DNA of 64,000 nucleotides from assembly GCA_030159075.1 (NCBI GenBank), contig BROG01000929.1:125001-189000 (forward strand). Reading direction: 5' to 3'. Source of the DNA: Atrina japonica (Eukaryota; Mollusca; Bivalvia; Pterioida; Pinnidae). Position numbers and translations under genes: made by a program. Under the pieces are notes generated by a model, which did not search any database, was not told where the DNA came from, and saw only the letters and a list, made by a program, of their open reading frames with translations. Positions 1 to 12,242 of this stretch are shown here, in pieces; position 1 is the first letter of the stretch; each line of letters opens with the position of its first letter.

Positions 1-58
1 TATCTATCCATCCATCCATCCATCCGTCAATCCGTCCGTCCATCCGTCCGTCCGTCCG

Positions 59-103
<45 letters not shown>

Positions 104-104
104 T
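1..104. repeat. Tetranucleotide microsatellite, TCCA/TCCG then TATC
   Basis: The window opens inside a run of TCCA and TCCG units that changes into a clean TATC run from about position 59 and stops at GGGGCC. Its left end is outside the window. Confidence 0.95.
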
Positions 105-1009
105 GGGGCCGGGTTTCGCGTCTCGTCAGGGCAGCTATCAGTGCATCGATATAAAATCGGTGCCTATAAGCATAATTGAATTACTTTTTGAATATGTCTT
201 GATCGTATATCAGGTGTGCGTTTTAAACTTCCTGAATGGAAATTGGATATAACTTACGTTGTATGTTTGTTTTGCAATTCGTACAAGATGAAGGTATTTC
301 GTTTTTGTTTGTTTTTTTTTGTTTTTTGAGTTACATTATGTTATCTTTAGGTAAGTTAAAACTTTACATTATTGTGATTGTCGATATTTTTACAATCGTG
401 TTTCTGTAATCTCTATTTGATTGCTGAATTTTTATTTTTTTTTTTATTTCACATTCATCAAGTTTTGAATTATAGGGTTGCAGTCAGTTTTAATGGTGGA
501 AGAAATAATCTAGTTATGATATACCCGGGAAGAGACAACCGACCGAATATTTTTTTAATTATCGATATCCTTCTTGCCGTCCTTCTGTAATATTATTGAA
601 ATATTTTATAGACAATAAAATATGCAGATATAAGTATAAACATGTGTTTTACTAGATACATATGAAGCGTGGTCCAGTTAATTTACAGTGCATCGTGGTT
701 CTTCAAAACTATAATTTACACTGAATTTACATTTACATGATCAAGTTGATTTACAACAAATATCTGTTAATTCAAGAGTCGACAGAGCTGACAAGTTGAT
801 TTAAGATATAAATATGTATTTCGTTATTATAAATATCATGAAAAGCAATTTAAATACCCTTGCACGACAATGCAACTTCAATGCATGTGTTGGGAGATTT
901 AATATTTCTGTTAGTAATTTGAATTCAAGAGATAAACATGTATTTTCGTATTCTACATAACACTCAAAACAGATTAAAAACCGATGTAAAGACCCTGCAA
1001 ATTCAGTGC

Positions 1010-1010
<1 letters not shown>
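105..1010. other. Non-coding stretch with a decayed SINE-2 body near 440-560
   Basis: I see no convincing exon here. Around 470-545 the order of motifs (CAGTTTTAATGGTGG, then GAAATAATC, then ATACCCGGGAAGAGAC) follows the reverse complement of the SINE-2 body at 62.45-62.58 kb, so this is probably an old reversed SINE-2 fragment. The rest is AT-rich unique-looking sequence. Confidence 0.4.

Positions 1011-1103
<93 letters not shown>
1011..1103. repeat. (TA)n microsatellite
   Basis: Uninterrupted TA dinucleotide run of about 90 bases. Confidence 0.97.
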
Positions 1104-1105
<2 letters not shown>

Positions 1106-1398
1106 TAAACTTAACTTCCGTTTAAATTAGATCATCCCTTCATTCATACACTAATATTTGTGATCAATGTTATTGTCAGTGAACATGACCTTTTAGTGTA
1201 AATATGTGTCGTTAATGACAGCATTAAACGGATCTGAATCGACATTATCATAAAGTATTACAAAATGTAAATGGTGATTTTCAAAAAGCATGTTCATTAC
1301 TGGATAACATGTGTGGCAAACAACATGGACATTTACTATATTTAAAGTCATATGTCCCCAGTTTCCGTGTGTGTGTATGTAGTGTTGGTGGTGTATTT

Positions 1399-2503
<1,105 letters not shown>

Positions 2504-2740
2504 TCTATTGCTGTGTTGCTTCTATGTATAATGATCACCGAAATAAAAAGGGTTATTACACAATTTCCATTTTTAGTTAGAGACGTAACAGCATCAACTG
2601 ACTATCAGGATCTAAAGATGTCATTTATAACCTACGGTGTAATAAGTTCAGTAATTATATGTCTTTCCGCTGCACTTAATATTTGGTTACTGAGAAAGAG
2701 TGTTAAACCTCAGCAGAAACGATTTCGAGTTGCCAGATAA
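2504..2740 (+). CDS. Terminal coding exon of an unrecognised membrane protein
   Basis: The frame is open from immediately after a TTTCAG acceptor (2498-2503) to a TAA stop at 2738-2740, giving 78 codons with the acceptor in phase 0. It encodes a short hydrophobic stretch (SIAVLLLCIMI), a polar loop (TQFPFLVRDVTASTDYQDLK), a clear membrane span starting FITYGVISSVIICLSAALN, and a basic tail (RKSVKPQQKRFRVAR). A membrane span followed by a short basic cytoplasmic tail is typical of the last segment of a one- or multi-pass membrane protein. I do not recognise the family and found no upstream exons. The acceptor, the in-frame stop and the amphipathic layout support a real exon; a chance open frame is the alternative. 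Confidence 0.5.
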   Translation, partial: SIAVLLLCIMITEIKRVITQFPFLVRDVTASTDYQDLKMSFITYGVISSVIICLSAALNIWLLRKSVKPQQKRFRVAR

Positions 2741-3039
2741 ACCAGGTCTACATGTTAGATCCGGCGAGGACAATAACACAAGCAGCGTGTATACCACGAC
2801 AATAAAATCAAGTAGCGGCCAGGGATAAAAAACCGAAAAATATGAGGAACTGGGACAGTTTGGTGTTGAAGGGCGGAATTATGAAACTCACTTAAATGGG
2901 TTAAGAATCTACGCAATCGCAGGACAGAAAAGTGTACCTGTACAACAATGGTAACAACAGATGAAGTTAAAAACTAGGAGAAACTGCATGCTGGCTTTGC
3001 TGAATATACTTATGAAACACTGCATAGTGATGGGGATTC

Positions 3040-3305
3040 CAAGTATGCAAACACGTGTTGACACGTCTGTACCAATTGTGACGACGATACACTCCTCACG
3101 TATTTCATTGGACTTGACTTTGGACTCACGGCGGGTGTGACCGGTCGACAGGGGATGTTTACCACTCCATGGCACCTGATCCCACCTCTTGGTTTCCAGA
3201 GGTCCGTGTTTTTCCATTTTTACCGGATACGTATCTATGTCCTGGAAATTCTATTGATTTATACTTTGGTATCTGAGGTGTTTTATATATATAAAATCCA
3301 AAAAC
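3040..3305 (+). mobile_element. Naiad-type retroelement 3' tail fragment
   Basis: This carries the tail block found downstream of the reverse transcriptase frame at 25.2-25.6 kb: TGTACCAATTGTGACGACG, CGGGTGTGACCGGTCGACAG, CCATGGCACCTGATCCCACC, TTCCAGAGGTCCGTGTT and a TTCTATTGATTTATAC end. It is a 5'-truncated insertion. The apparent minus-strand frame over it is an antisense artefact of this repeat. Confidence 0.75.
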
Positions 3306-3544
3306 ACCCATTTTTACTGATAAATAATCATTTATCTAAATGTGTACATGTACATGTAGTTTAAAACCTTTAGCTTATTGTGCATGGACATTTCTCATCC
3401 ATTTTCTTATCAACAACGATATTTACCAGTTTAATTAAGTGTTAACTTCAGTGTATCATCCATATTATATAGTTGGCAATTTAATACGGATTATTGTAAG
3501 GAAGTTATATGGTTGATAGCGACATCTTATTAAACAATAATAAG

Positions 3545-3890
3545 TGTACCACTCAGGAATGTTAGATAGTATTCTAGATCACGACCATATACAATGATTC
3601 CATTTTAAGATCTAAGACAAACTGATGACAAATTCACTGATCTAAAACTAGCTTATGACATTTTACTGAACTGTAACCTTTTCACCGATCTTAAGAGGTT
3701 TCCATGTAACATTTGCGAAGGGTGTGGCATGGTAACATGGGACGACTGGTCTTTTCTGGTTTCCTATCTGTAATTATTCGTCATGTTGTGACCATTTGTA
3801 AATTAAAATTTGCCGTATTCCAATGGACTTGCAATTTCCATTAGTCATTAGTACTTCTCCATTACTATTTTGGTATTATGTTCTCAATTG
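3545..3890 (+). repeat. Dispersed repeat C, copy 1
   Basis: Marked by AATGTTAGATAGTATTCT, a run of degenerate GA-rich CTGA/ACCT motifs, AGGTTTCCATGTAACATTTG, TGTGGCATG and a tail TTCCATTAGTCATTAGTA. The same ordered motifs occur near 9.8, 12.0 (minus), 17.0 (minus), 17.7, 36.1 and 61.9 kb (minus). I see no coding capacity, so it is probably a non-autonomous element. Confidence 0.7.
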
Positions 3891-5256
3891 TAAATTAATG
3901 GATATTTAGTTTTTGAGTAAGACACTAATGATCATTTGCGATTTGTAAATAAACATATTTCAGTAGCTTTTGTCTGAAATTATTTTTCTAATTGCAGAAT
4001 AAGTCAGATAGGGAAATAAAGGAGTTAGATTGGAAGTTTTCATAATTTTCATTATTCTGTCTGTGACACTTGATGCATACAAAGGTTTATTAGGTGACCT
4101 GAACGGAAGGCTCTAGGTTACCCAGTTTTAACCAAACCTGGTAGGCAGGAAGTACACTCATATATACCGCATACAGAATGAAAAGTGCTATGCAAAATTC
4201 TTCTCATGAATTAATGATCAAATTACTTTCAAATTCTGTATGCACAGTCTTATCAAAAGCTACAGAGATTGCAAATGCAAAAAAATGTTTATAAACTAGC
4301 CACTAGGGAGCACCTCATAAACATAGAATATAATCTATACATATGGCTAAAACTGATAGACTTTTTTGTAAACAAACATATTTCACGGCATACTCAACAT
4401 TTTTTTTCAGTTTAATGATGGCGGCCAGTTATAATTGATGGAGGAGAGAATCCGGTTACCATTTATCGAGAAGACATAAACGGTTTTCCTAAGAAAACAG
4501 TCAAGCTTGTATTTGAAATGTTTGCAAAGATTGCGAGTCCCATCCAGTTACCATACTGGTATCCTACCGCAATTGCTGCATAATCGATGTTGTGTGGCTA
4601 CACTTCATTGCGTCAATTACTTGTATATCATTACACATGCCCTATTATCTATATCACAATAGTGTCCAAATGTACATAACCTAAACTTTTTTTTTTTTTT
4701 TGGAATGGATAAATTAAAAAGTAATACAAAATTGAAAAAGCTTGTAGAAAAACACATTTGTTTCCTTATTTGGTCATTTATAAAATGAAGCGACTGGGAA
4801 TATACCTGAAAAAAATTGTCGATGCAGGCGCATTGTAAGCATTTTTAGTAAGACTGACCGGTAACAAGAAAGGATAGAACAGATGGCGAACTTGAAGGGA
4901 AAGTCCTCCTTCCAAAAACTCCCTACCGTTGCAAAAACGTGTCCATAGGAAGTCATGTGGTAGTTGCAAATGGGAGTGGGCTCGAAAAGGAACCAAAACC
5001 GGGTATTATTTCATATATGCATGTATGAAAAGAAAAACAATATAAACAATTTATTTTATACACTTGTCTCTGAACAAGTATTTGACTTTGTTGGAAGAAT
5101 TTAGATCATATGATCATATGATTAAAGTAAGCTATCACAAGTTTCCTTAGATCAACTAATCGTTATGAATTTTCAATATTTGCTCGCCACAGGCTTGCAA
5201 AATGGAAAATTCAAAACTCGTATCAATAATGGAAAGTGGATGATAACTCGTTACAG

Positions 5257-5259
<3 letters not shown>
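3891..5259. other. Non-coding stretch with one reversed SINE-2 remnant
   Basis: No exon is supportable. At 4385-4510 the motifs CGGCATACTCAACA, TGATGGCGGCCAGTT and GGTTACCATTTATCGAGAAG match a diverged reverse-strand SINE-2 body. Overlapping short minus-strand frames at 4774-4996 have no recognisable features. Confidence 0.5.

Positions 5260-5349
<90 letters not shown>
5260..5349. repeat. (TA)n microsatellite
   Basis: Two TA runs separated by AATATATATATATT-type interruptions. Confidence 0.95.
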
Positions 5350-5350
<1 letters not shown>

Positions 5351-6449
5351 GGTCACAAAATCGTGATACATTTATCCACTTTAAACGAGTAGTTTGTATT
5401 TACATTCATCAATCATAACCAGTTCACCATATCAATTTCTTTGTGTCGCGCTTTATGCGTTTTAACTTCCTATTCGTCTTTTATTTGTTGTCAAATGTGC
5501 CAATAGAAGCATAGACATCGTAATACTATACTTCCTATGAACAAACATAAATGGTGTATAAATGTTGGATGTGCTACTTTATATCATTCTATCCCTGAAA
5601 GCACGTTTGGGCTAGCCTATGTTATTTATTTTGGGTAGAGTCCATTAATAGTTTAGGGATAGATGTGTTGAAACAACGAACCAAAAAACTCTTAACACTT
5701 TAACATTTAAATCGCTTACTTACAGACTGGAAGATTAAATGCAGAAGAGTCAAAAGAAAGGAGGTGAGTTATTTTATTTTACATTAACATTGCTAGCTTC
5801 TTTAAAGTATAAACTTAATATGTCAATTTCCCGACCGAACGTTCTATTTCAGATGTGAAGTCCACTAACACAAGGATTGTTTACAGGGGTAAAGAGAACC
5901 ATAATATTTTAGTACAACACAGGTGTCATACTCTAAACTTTAAAACCTGAAAAAATACAATACAGTTTACATCTGTAAGTGACTTTTAAATTGACTGTAC
6001 GCTAGGCTTATTAACATTCAATTCCGTGTTTGTTGTAAACCCCGAAAGACACACTTGTACAGGTTTAAGTCATTGATTTACAGAAGAGTCCTTTAAGGAG
6101 TTGAAGAGTTAAGCAAAAAAGAATATAGCAAAAGGGGGGTAACTGTACTGTAAGATCCGTGTATAGTTCCGCGGGAAAAGTATGCAGTGAAGTATAGTCT
6201 CTTGCCAGGGATATATCACCCGTTGTTAAGATAAAATGGACAGTTCTCTCGTTAGCTAACATGTGTTTAACCTATCAAACCTAACACGTGATTACTTATG
6301 ATCTATTGTGACATATTCCCTTCCCGAGGGACAGATTTTCCTTTAGTGCTGTATGATGGGGGTATAGCTCTCGTCAGACAACGTTATAGGAGAACAGTTC
6401 ACAAGGATAATGATCATAATAGCTGATAGATTTAGAGGAATATATGTGC
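5350..6449. other. Non-coding, nothing recognised
   Basis: AT-rich sequence. I find no exon with matched splice sites, no RNA gene and no repeat shared with the rest of the window. Confidence 0.3.
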
Positions 6450-6906
6450 AGTCAACTGCTGTTATAACGACCAGATTGGGATCCAGTAAAATTGTCATTA
6501 TATCAAATATGATGCTATATCAAAATCCCAGACTTGGCGCCAAAATAAGATTGCATGAATATACTTTGTTGTTAAACCCCTATTAAATATTAAATGTCAT
6601 TTTAATATGACTAAATTAATGAAAAAAGTAATGACTACAACAAATAAAATTGTTTTTATTGTTATTTTCATTCTATCAGTTTAATAAATCATGACATCAA
6701 TCTTTCATTTTTGATGCTTTGTCGTTGTAACTAGTCAATTTTTACAGGAAGAATACATGTGTATTGCCGAAAATCATTACCGGTGCAAGAAAGCAAATAT
6801 GCCGTTATATCAAACAAATTAACATGGATGTAAATTCATTCCCCTAGAATTACTGTCGTTAACCAAAATGCTGTTTTATCAAGTGCTGGTATAACAAGAG
6901 TTGACA
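6450..6906. mobile_element. MITE-like element with terminal inverted repeats
   Basis: The left end GTCAACTGCTGTTATAACGA and the right end CTGGTATAACAAGAGTTGAC are imperfect inverted repeats about 455 bp apart. The interior is AT-rich with further ATATCAAA/TATCAAAC motifs and no transposase, consistent with a non-autonomous DNA transposon. Confidence 0.65.
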
Positions 6907-7254
6907 GTAATGGGAATTACCCTAAATGATTTCATACTAAAGCATTCCATGTAGTTTTTATCTCAAATTTTATACTAGTATGACGATAGAACAATAAGAA
7001 ATATATTAATATACTGGGCCGAAATTCTGGCAAGATTTTAAGTTCATTTTTTGGCAGATTCAGGGGCAGAATTCCTCCCATATACTATGTTCCTAGCAAG
7101 ATGTTGTGACATTTTCACAGCATTATATGAGCTTTTATCTATTTCTCATCGCTGCAGTCTAAACTTCGGTCATTTGCTTACCTGATCAGTAATTTCACAA
7201 AATTCCATCGGCATTAAGTCTCGTTATGATAAAATTCTACTTATTTGAGACGTA

Positions 7255-8244
7255 TGGTGGCTGATTTGTGCAATTTCGCGTTGTTTCTAACGCAAATACC
7301 CGCGACAACCCGCCAAACTTCGCCTTTTCGCCTTGTTTAAAACGCGACAACCCGCCAAACATCGCCTTTTCGCCTTGTAAAATAAACGCGAAAACCCGCC
7401 AAACTTCGCCTTGTTTAAACGCGACAACCCACCAAACGTCGCCTTTTCTGCTTATATGTATATGCATTTTAATATTTTAAATTCCTACAAATTCATGAAA
7501 ATGAGATTTGACACATTTAATTGAAAATACGAATCTGTAAACAAATATACACAGTATATCGGCAAGTTCAGTGAAATGGAATTCTTTTAGTTGTTTAGCC
7601 TTTAATTAACTCCGACTTTAATAGACATAAAATGATGTGAAATCATCGGGTGATAAAAAGTAAATCATATATATATCAACTTCAGATAACGGCTAAGACA
7701 CAGGGGATTTACTACTACATGTATTATTCTCGAAGCTTAAGCATTAATTTACATGCCTGATGTTGGACATGTTTTGTATATATTTTGTGAATAGTTCAGA
7801 TTCAGCCTTCAGAGTGTGATGCTGTGTTTGTGTATAATAATTTAATAAAATATTGAAAATGAACACAAGCGAGTTGTGAATTACTTCCCTTACATGTAAC
7901 CAACGAACTTACTGGGTATAATTCTATAAACATTAAAAAAACATTGTTGGCTTTGTATAAAACAACGAAGAAAATGATGAAAAAAGAAATACTTTTGTCA
8001 CCATGCTGTACTTTCGATTTCTGTTTTGTATACGCATATCATTGCGGCGGGTTGTCGTGTTTTAAACAAGGCGAAAAGGCGGGTTTTCACGTTGGTCATA
8101 ACAACACGAAAAGGCAAAAAGATGAAAAGGCGACAAAAGTTACGCAAAGTAAAAGTCTAAAACGGTGCCTTTTCGTGTTAACTTTCTCGCCTTTTCGCGT
8201 TTAAAGATGACAACGAAAAGGCGAAATGGCACAAATCAGCCACC
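7255..8244. mobile_element. TIR element family G, long copy, with internal GC-rich repeats
   Basis: The left end is GGTGGCTGATTTGTGCAATT and the right end is AATGGCACAAATCAGCCACC, inverted repeats about 990 bp apart. Just inside the left end an about 40-bp motif (CGCGACAACCCGCCAAAC followed by TCGCCTTTTCGCCTTG) repeats three to four times. The right subterminal part has reverse-oriented AACAAGGCGAAAAGGCGGG motifs. No transposase is visible. The terminal sequence is shared with the 143-bp element at 31687. Confidence 0.75.
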
Positions 8245-8417
8245 AAAGAGATGTGAATCTAGCAACCCATTACTGTTGTTTACATGTCGTCCTGTCCCCA
8301 TTTTGAATTCCTGAGAAATTTTCACGCGTTCCCTGATTTGCTGACGCAATTTTGTGACCTTTCATTTAAGGAAAATCTTACTACGATTCTGATCGTCAAT
8401 CAATCCGTAATCTGAAG

Positions 8418-8526
8418 TTTTCCTTATATGGAATGTCACATCCTTTTTTCCTTATATGGAATGTCACATTGGTTTTTTTTCCTTATATGGAATGTCACAT
8501 CCTTTTTTCCTTATATGGAATGCCAG
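8418..8526. repeat. Four-copy minisatellite, about 27-33 bp
   Basis: The unit TTTTCCTTATATGGAATGTC occurs four times, with slight spacing changes and one final variant (GGAATGCC). It lies about 190 bp upstream of the ATG at 8715. Confidence 0.9.
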
Positions 8527-8714
8527 TCCTTTGACCGCTTTACCGTCAGCCAAAAACCTTACCTCCAAAACAGACGCATCGGTGTTCGGGGAACTATTTT
8601 TTTCATAAAATCAAATTTGTATGTTCGTTTAAAACAATGGAGTACAATCTTTTTTTTAAATTTCTAAAATATTTTACAAATTTCAGGAGTCCTGATACAT
8701 TATAAACAGATAAC

Positions 8715-11700
8715 ATGGAATCCTTTGAAATGGAAAAGAAAGACTCTGTTAAGTCTACCAAAACCTCCTCCTTTGCTTCCAGGAAATACCTCGTTTTGGT
8801 AAGTAAGAAACCCGTAAAAGGTTAAAAAAAAAATCATAAAATTTTTATAATATAGAAATCACAGATACATACCGGATATTATGGGGACAATACAAAATGA
8901 ATATTGAACAGATACAGAGGTGAGACCAGGTGTTGTGGGGAGTAAACATTCCCCCGTTGACATCTTAACTACTGTACAAGGTTTAAGTTCCATGAGTTGT
9001 AATTTTCACAGTTTTCTCTTTCTCGGCATGATTACAGTTTTTAGAATTCGCGGGTAGGGAGTAGCTTGAAATGAGTTCAGGTCACGCAAAGACGATCTAT
9101 AATATATTACGTATATATTACGTATTATAGCGAGTATTAACATCAAGAGTTATCCCCCTTTACAGAGTTTTTGATTATATATTTACATACCGACTGTTAT
9201 TTCCTTCATTGCAAGTATACAGACCGGTTTGATTTATATTCATCTGTTCAGCTGTTACGTCATATGAAAACTGCCCCCCGAAACGTCAATTATAAAGAAT
9301 AAATTTCGTATCCAGCTGACTACAGATTCATAGAAAATTGTAAATATAAGAATTGTTTTTCCTTTTTTTTTTTTTTGACTCATGGAAAAAAATTCAATGT
9401 ACAACAATTTTTTTCCATTAGCCATTGCATGTATACTTCATGCTTTTCAAACAATAAAAATCAATCCTTAAATATTAACACCGCCATTAATCTAAAAGAT
9501 AGCCACAATAAAACGTTAGTTTTTTATGAATAATTTTTAATTTGGATGAATGAATAGATGATGAAGCTGAACTTATGGAAACATTTAACGTCCAATGTTG
9601 ATCAGGCTTTAATTACGATCAATTGGAAAACGTGGCCGACGGACAAAGGAAGCATTTGCCTCCGTGACAATGTGTTTCTTTACTAATAATTATTGACTAA
9701 GATTAATTACACATACTTGTTCAACACTGATAAATGATTTTAGAATGACTCTTATTATTACCTGTTAAACAATATGAAGTTTCCCATCCAAGAGTATAAG
9801 ATAGCATTCTGGGGCACGACGATTACTTTTGACCAATCAAATCTAAAACTAACTGTTGACAGTGCCACCGAGCTTGACCTCTTCACTGACCTCGAAAGGC
9901 TTCCGTATAACATTTTTGACGAGTGTGGTATGCTAACAGGGGACGCTGATTCCTTATGAACACCTGGTCCCATTCCGTTTGAAATGCACAATTGTTCTTC
10001 GTGTTGAGACAATTTGTATATCCAATGTATCGTATTGTAATGGATTGGAGTTTCGATTACCTTCATTTTCACTTGTTAATGACATTTAACATTATGATTT
10101 TGTAGCACATCGTAACGACTTTCCTGGTGGCTGTAACAACGGGCTTGGTCAGCTATAACGTGTTTCAAGTTAAAAGGTAAAATATCCCTGTTTTCACCAA
10201 ATCAGCTATTTTGAGGTAAAAGATTTTAAGAATATCATTGAAGTCAATACTACAGAGACTGTAGTAACATTGATTTAATGTGCATGTATACAAATTTATA
10301 GGTTAAATCATATATAAACGAGGGGATCTGTGATATATCAAATGCTCGATTTCTTCAGTGGAAGTCATTTCTTTCCTATCACACCATCACGAAAGTTGCT
10401 AAATATCAAATGATAGACGGATGATAAGGTCATTTGTGCAAGGCTCGCTATAACGAGTGATGGGTCTTACTTGTGGGCCAGTGTCAAGGTTGACGAGGCT
10501 TACTACATGCGTATTGACAAAAGTCAAACTTTTCTGATTTCATCTTTTCCTGATCATGTTTCTAGTTAATTGGATTTGATCAGTATGGTGGCGGCCACTT
10601 TGTTTTTAATGATGAAGGAGAGACGCTGGTAACAATGTGAAAATCTATGGCATTTCGCTTACCGCTGCTTCCTTATAGATAGATTCTTACCACTTACAAT
10701 AGTATCATGTTTCCACTTTTTGTAAAACCCTTGGGAAATCAAAAATTTGAAACATGATACTAGCAAAAACTTGATTTTGCTCAACTCTTATATCCTGGAG
10801 GAATGGTTCAGATTTTAGGTAATGCAATGTCAAGATATGCACTAAAAAGGGTAATCGTTCCTTCTTGACACCATACAAAATGCCACGTGAGCCGGCCTGG
10901 CTCAGTCGGTAGCGCGCTCGACTCTTGATCGTGAGGTCGTGAGTTCGAGTCCAGCCGGCAACAGGTTGGTTTCCTGTCCTGCGGACGAGACAGTAAAAAC
11001 CGAGGTCCCGTGGTTACAGTAGTTGTCGGCACGTGAAAGAACCCTCACTGCTTAATGGCCGTAAGTGCCGAACATAGGCCAATATTTGAAGCCCTTCACC
11101 GGCATTTGGTGACGTCTCCATATGAGTTAAAGTTTCTTGAGTGGGACGTTAAACAACAACAAACAAACAAAAGGCCAAGTAATGGGAAAATGAAACTCGA
11201 ACTCGAAGCGTAACCGAAAAGTGGATAAAATTGTTTTCATGATAATCAAAACTTACTTCCTCACATTAAGTCAATGTAAAAAGGACTAGAACTAAAATAA
11301 CTCAATGTTAAATGTATCTCAATCTAATGAATAACTCATCAACCCCTGAAAAAAATGGTCTCTTCTACAGATCAATGACTTTGGCAAGTCCCAATGTTTC
11401 TGTAGGGATGGATGAGTTAACACTGCAACCAGAGTCGAATCTACTGGATCAATTTTTAAACAAACATGTTTATAACTTCTTTTTTTTTTGGCCATTTTCA
11501 GCATTTTCAAACCAAAACGTGATCAAACGCTGTCTGAGAAATATCCGGGGTATTTTAGAAGTGAAAAATTGCAGAATGAGTATAATAAAAGCACAGGGAA
11601 ATTTGGTGCACCTTTAAATGTTGCATCAGTGTGGCACAATGGATGTTGTATAAGGTAATAGATTTGCAAGATTATGTAACGTCTGATAATGGATACTTTG

Positions 11701-12147
11701 GACAAGTAATTGAAACAAATTACCATAAAACATAAACGTCGCCACTGTAATTTCATGTTTCTTGTTGTCATTTTCCTGGAATCTTTATCATTTTGCTGTC
11801 GAAAATTCCGTGCCCATGGATTTGCATGATTCTGTAGTCTTTTTACGGCATATGTGGTCTCGCAACTTTGGAGAGTAAATGTCAATGAAGAAGAAATCCC
11901 AAGTCCAAGAGAATACGACAAATCAAATATAACAATGGTCTCGATATGGAGTATAATTGCGAATCCCAAACGGGATGCGACCAGGTGTCCGGAAGGAGTC
12001 AGCGTCCCCTTTTAGCATGTCACACCGGTTGCAAATGTATCATGGAAACCTATCCAGTTCGATGAAGAGGTCAAGTTAGATGAAAAGGTCAAGGTTAAGC
12101 TTAGTCAAAAGGTCATACATCAGCTCTTGATTGGCAAACGGGAGTCC

Positions 12148-12242
<95 letters not shown>

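Noticed and set aside
2909..3217. 102-codon minus-strand frame (starts MEKHGPLETKRWDQVPW), with relatives at 19818-20114 and 35794-35991
   Set aside because: It is the antisense of the Naiad tail, which is not coding in the element; recurrence reflects repeat copies, not a protein family.
10891..10963. tRNA-Lys gene
   Set aside because: Box A and box B and the acceptor ends are tRNA-like, but anticodon and T stems pair poorly and a SINE body follows.
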